DNA from: Proteobacteria bacterium DTSAM18
Lineage (GTDB): Bacteria; Myxococcota_A; UBA796; GCA-2862545
Assembly (NCBI GenBank): GCA_028767165.1
Contig: JARACJ010000011.1
Coordinates: forward strand, 62,001-126,000
Direction: 5' to 3'
DNA length: 64,000 nucleotides
A model generated the notes under the pieces. It did no database searches and was not told where the DNA came from. It saw only the letters and a program-made list of their open reading frames with translations. How positions within the stretch are numbered: position 1 is the first letter of the stretch; each line of letters begins with the position of its first letter. Both the position numbers and the translations under genes were made by a program. Shown piece after piece: positions 61,967 through 64,000 of this stretch.

Positions 61967-61992
61967 GAGGCCCGCCGGAAGGGGCGGGCCTC
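61967..61992. terminator. Bidirectional terminator between the lipoprotein gene and clpA
   Basis: A perfect 10-bp stem GAGGCCCGCC/GGCGGGCCTC with a 6-nt loop, preceded by ACACGAAA. The A-run upstream gives a T-run for transcripts coming from clpA. Confidence 0.75.
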
Positions 61993-62011
61993 GAAGGCGA
62001 AGGGGCGTCGC

Positions 62012-64000
62012 TCACGCGGGAGCGGGCTCCTTGGGGCTGGCCTTGTCGTCTGTGGGAGGCTCGGCCGGCTTGGTGCGCAGGACGATCTCGTCGTCGTCGT
62101 TCACGTCGATCTCGCAGGAGCCGCCGTTGGCCAGGCTGCCGAACAGGAGCTCGTCGGCCAGCTTGCGCTTGACGTCGGTCTGGATGACGCGCCCCATCTC
62201 GCGGGCGCCGTACTCCTGGGAGTAGCCGGCCTCGGCGAAGTGGCGCCGCGCGGCGGGCGTGGCGGTGAGGGTGACGTTCTGCTCGAACAGCTGGGTCTCG
62301 AGCTCCGCGAGGAACTTGTCGACCACGGACAGCACGACCTGCTCGCCGAGGGGCTCGAACCAGACGATGGCGTCGAGGCGGTTGCGGAACTCGGGGGGGA
62401 AGCGCTGCTTGAGCGGCCCCTCGGCACGACCGGCGGCGCTGGTCTGCACGAAGCCCATGTTGCGGCCCGCGGCCTCCGCGGCACCGGCGTTGGTGGTCAT
62501 GATGATCACCGCGTGCCGGAAGTCGGTGGTGCGCCCGTTGTTGTCGGTCAGGCTCGCGGCGTCCATGACCTGCAGGAGGATGTTGAAGACGTCCGGGTGG
62601 GCCTTCTCGATCTCGTCGAGCACCACCACGCAGTGGGGATCCTTGTAGACGGCGTCGGTGAGCTGGCCGCCCTGGTCGAACCCGACGTAGCCCGGAGGCG
62701 CGCCGATGAGGCGGGACACGGAGTGCTTCTCCATGTACTCCGACATGTCGAAGCGGTGGAACGACACGCCGAGGGCGTTGGAGAGCTGTCGTGCGAGCTC
62801 GGTCTTGCCGACGCCGGTGGGGCCTGCGAACAGGAAGGAGCCCACGGGCTTGCGCGGCGAGCCGATGCCGGCCCGGTTCATCTTGATGGCGTTGACCACG
62901 GCGTCGACGGCGGAGTCCTGCCCGAAGATGACCTGCTTGAGGTCCTCCTCGAGGTTGCGCAGGCGATCGCGATCCTCGGTGGACACCGACTTGGGCGGGA
63001 TGCGCGCGATGCGGGCGATGGCCTCCTCCACGTCGTGGATGGTGACCTCGTCTTGGCCCCGCAGGTGCACGGCGGCACCCACCTCGTCGAGCACGTCGAT
63101 GGCCTTGTCGGGCAGCTTGCGCTCAGTGAGGTGGCGGTCGGCGAGCGTGACGCAGGCCTCGACGGCTTCGTCGGTGTACTTGACGTTGTGGTGGTCCTCG
63201 TAGGTCTGCGTGAGCCCACGCAGGATGGCGATGGCGTCGTCGAGGCTCGGCTCGATGACGTCGACCTTCTGGAACCGACGGGCGAACGCCTTGTCCTTGG
63301 CGAAGGACTTGCGGAACTCCTCGTGGGTCGTGGAGCCGATGCAGCGCAGGTCGCCTGCGGCCAGGGCGGGCTTGAGCAGGTTGGAGGCGTCCATGGTGCC
63401 GCCGCTGGTGGCGCCGGCGCCGACGACGATGTGGATCTCGTCGATGAACAGGACGGCCTTCTTGTTGCCCTCGAGGGCCTTCAGGACGGCCTTCAGGCGC
63501 TCCTCGAAGTCGCCGCGGTAGCGGGTGCCCGCCATCAGGGCGCCCATGTCGAGCGTGAAGATGTGCACGCCCTTGAGCATCTCGGGCACGTCGCCGTCGT
63601 AGATGCGGCGGGCGAGGCCCTCGACGATGGCGGTCTTGCCGACGCCGGGCTCCCCGATGAGCAGGGGGTTGTTCTTGCGGCGGCGGGCGAGGATGTGGAC
63701 CATCCGCTCGATCTCCGCCGAGCGTCCGATCAGGGGGTCGATGCGGCCGGACTCGGCCTTGGCCCACAGATCGGTGGTGAACTCGTCCAGCGCCGTGTCG
63801 GGGTTGGCCTTGGGGCCGTCCTCGGACGTGGGGCTGCTGCCCTGGGGCGTGTGCGGCGCGCTGTCGCTCGGCCGGGAGCCGCCGGGGCGCACGCCGTGGG
63901 AGATGTAGGACACCACGTCGAGGCGGCTGATGCCGGCTTCCTCGAGCAGCGTGACGGCACGGGACTCGGACTCCGAGAACAGGGCCACGAGCACGTTGCT
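62012..64000 (-). CDS. clpA: ATP-dependent Clp protease ATP-binding subunit ClpA (5' truncated)
   Basis: 662 residues are visible; the N-terminus runs off the window (frame open to 64000, reading [13 protein letters not shown], the ClpA N-domain). The first AAA+ domain has [28 protein letters not shown] and VLFIDEIH. The second has [38 protein letters not shown] and [14 protein letters not shown]. The IGL/IGF-type loop that docks ClpP is not obvious in its usual place between Walker B and sensor 1 of the second domain. The C-terminal ~25 residues are a Pro/Glu/Lys-rich extension. ClpA unfolds substrates, including N-degron proteins delivered by ClpS. No clpS lies in view. Confidence 0.95.
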   Translation of the reverse strand, partial: SNVLVALFSESESRAVTLLEEAGISRLDVVSYISHGVRPGGSRPSDSAPHTPQGSSPTSEDGPKANPDTALDEFTTDLWAKAESGRIDPLIGRSAEIERMVHILARRRKNNPLLIGEPGVGKTAIVEGLARRIYDGDVPEMLKGVHIFTLDMGALMAGTRYRGDFEERLKAVLKALEGNKKAVLFIDEIHIVVGAGATSGGTMDASNLLKPALAAGDLRCIGSTTHEEFRKSFAKDKAFARRFQKVDVIEPSLDDAIAILRGLTQTYEDHHNVKYTDEAVEACVTLADRHLTERKLPDKAIDVLDEVGAAVHLRGQDEVTIHDVEEAIARIARIPPKSVSTEDRDRLRNLEEDLKQVIFGQDSAVDAVVNAIKMNRAGIGSPRKPVGSFLFAGPTGVGKTELARQLSNALGVSFHRFDMSEYMEKHSVSRLIGAPPGYVGFDQGGQLTDAVYKDPHCVVVLDEIEKAHPDVFNILLQVMDAASLTDNNGRTTDFRHAVIIMTTNAGAAEAAGRNMGFVQTSAAGRAEGPLKQRFPPEFRNRLDAIVWFEPLGEQVVLSVVDKFLAELETQLFEQNVTLTATPAARRHFAEAGYSQEYGAREMGRVIQTDVKRKLADELLFGSLANGGSCEIDVNDDDEIVLRTKPAEPPTDDKASPKEPAPA

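Overview
The window reads as ordinary chromosome of a GC-rich, didermic, predatory- or soil-type bacterium, most probably a member of the Myxococcota or a close relative. This is inferred from gene content, not from a marker gene. The pointers are: a secreted CAP-domain protein with a MYXO-CTERM-like tail (Cys, hydrophobic helix, RRRR); a MopE-type lipoprotein with DxDxDGY/DNDCDG repeats; a DUF2330 protein next to an RnfD-like membrane protein; about fifteen short SPII lipoproteins of unknown function; TTG start codons behind strong GGAGG sites; and strong G/C at third codon positions. I see no rRNA, tRNA, CRISPR array, prophage or transposase.

Layout. 1-66 holds the 3' end of a gene, followed by a 92-bp tandem repeat with palindromes. 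518-7232 carries a nitrilase-family hydrolase, the CAP protein, the MopE lipoprotein, tyrS, and two tandem lipoproteins that each join a calcium-loop segment to a thioredoxin fold. 7309-11389 has a large TPR protein with a degenerate ATPase N-terminus, divergent from a lipoprotein and SCO-type copper protein pair. 11645-20893 has prfC, a quinone oxidoreductase with an M28 peptidase, a membrane sulfatase-like protein with xseA, and secreted or membrane proteins. 21068-29074 has an MMPL/RND transporter, two small envelope genes, a radical SAM/SPASM-like enzyme, a GH92 mannosidase lipoprotein and a PKD lipoprotein. 29181-34908 is a block of overlapping gene pairs: proB-proA, class I aldolase with a UDG-like protein, and ChaN-like with a lipoprotein.

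34968-39269 encodes a 1433-residue Ala/Gly-rich protein with about eight very regular 69-residue repeats and a long LEA-like C-terminal region. It is the most unusual gene here. It is followed by a tandem PEGA-like protein and a repeat-rich non-coding island (40472-41237). 41238-50397 carries a TlpA-like lipoprotein, a sugar epimerase, a small outer-membrane-type protein, a DedA-like protein, a lamin-tail-domain lipoprotein, an FUSC-like protein, the RnfD-like/DUF2330 pair and a lipoprotein. 50408-57826 holds ttcA, pruA, a charged membrane-anchored protein, sat, an OmpA/Pal-like lipoprotein and an isolated pfaD-like gene followed by an apparently frameshifted small ORF. 58261-64000 ends with a beta-propeller-like lipoprotein, a TonB-receptor-like gene that appears to start at CTG behind a hairpin-buried Shine-Dalgarno, its coupled lipoprotein, and clpA running off the edge.

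How it fits together. Housekeeping functions (translation, proline synthesis and breakdown, glycolysis, sulfate activation, DNA repair, proteolysis) are interspersed with many envelope proteins. Several intrinsic terminators share a CACGAA-type leader, and many pairs overlap as TGATG, TAGTG or ATGA, so transcription units are short and compact.
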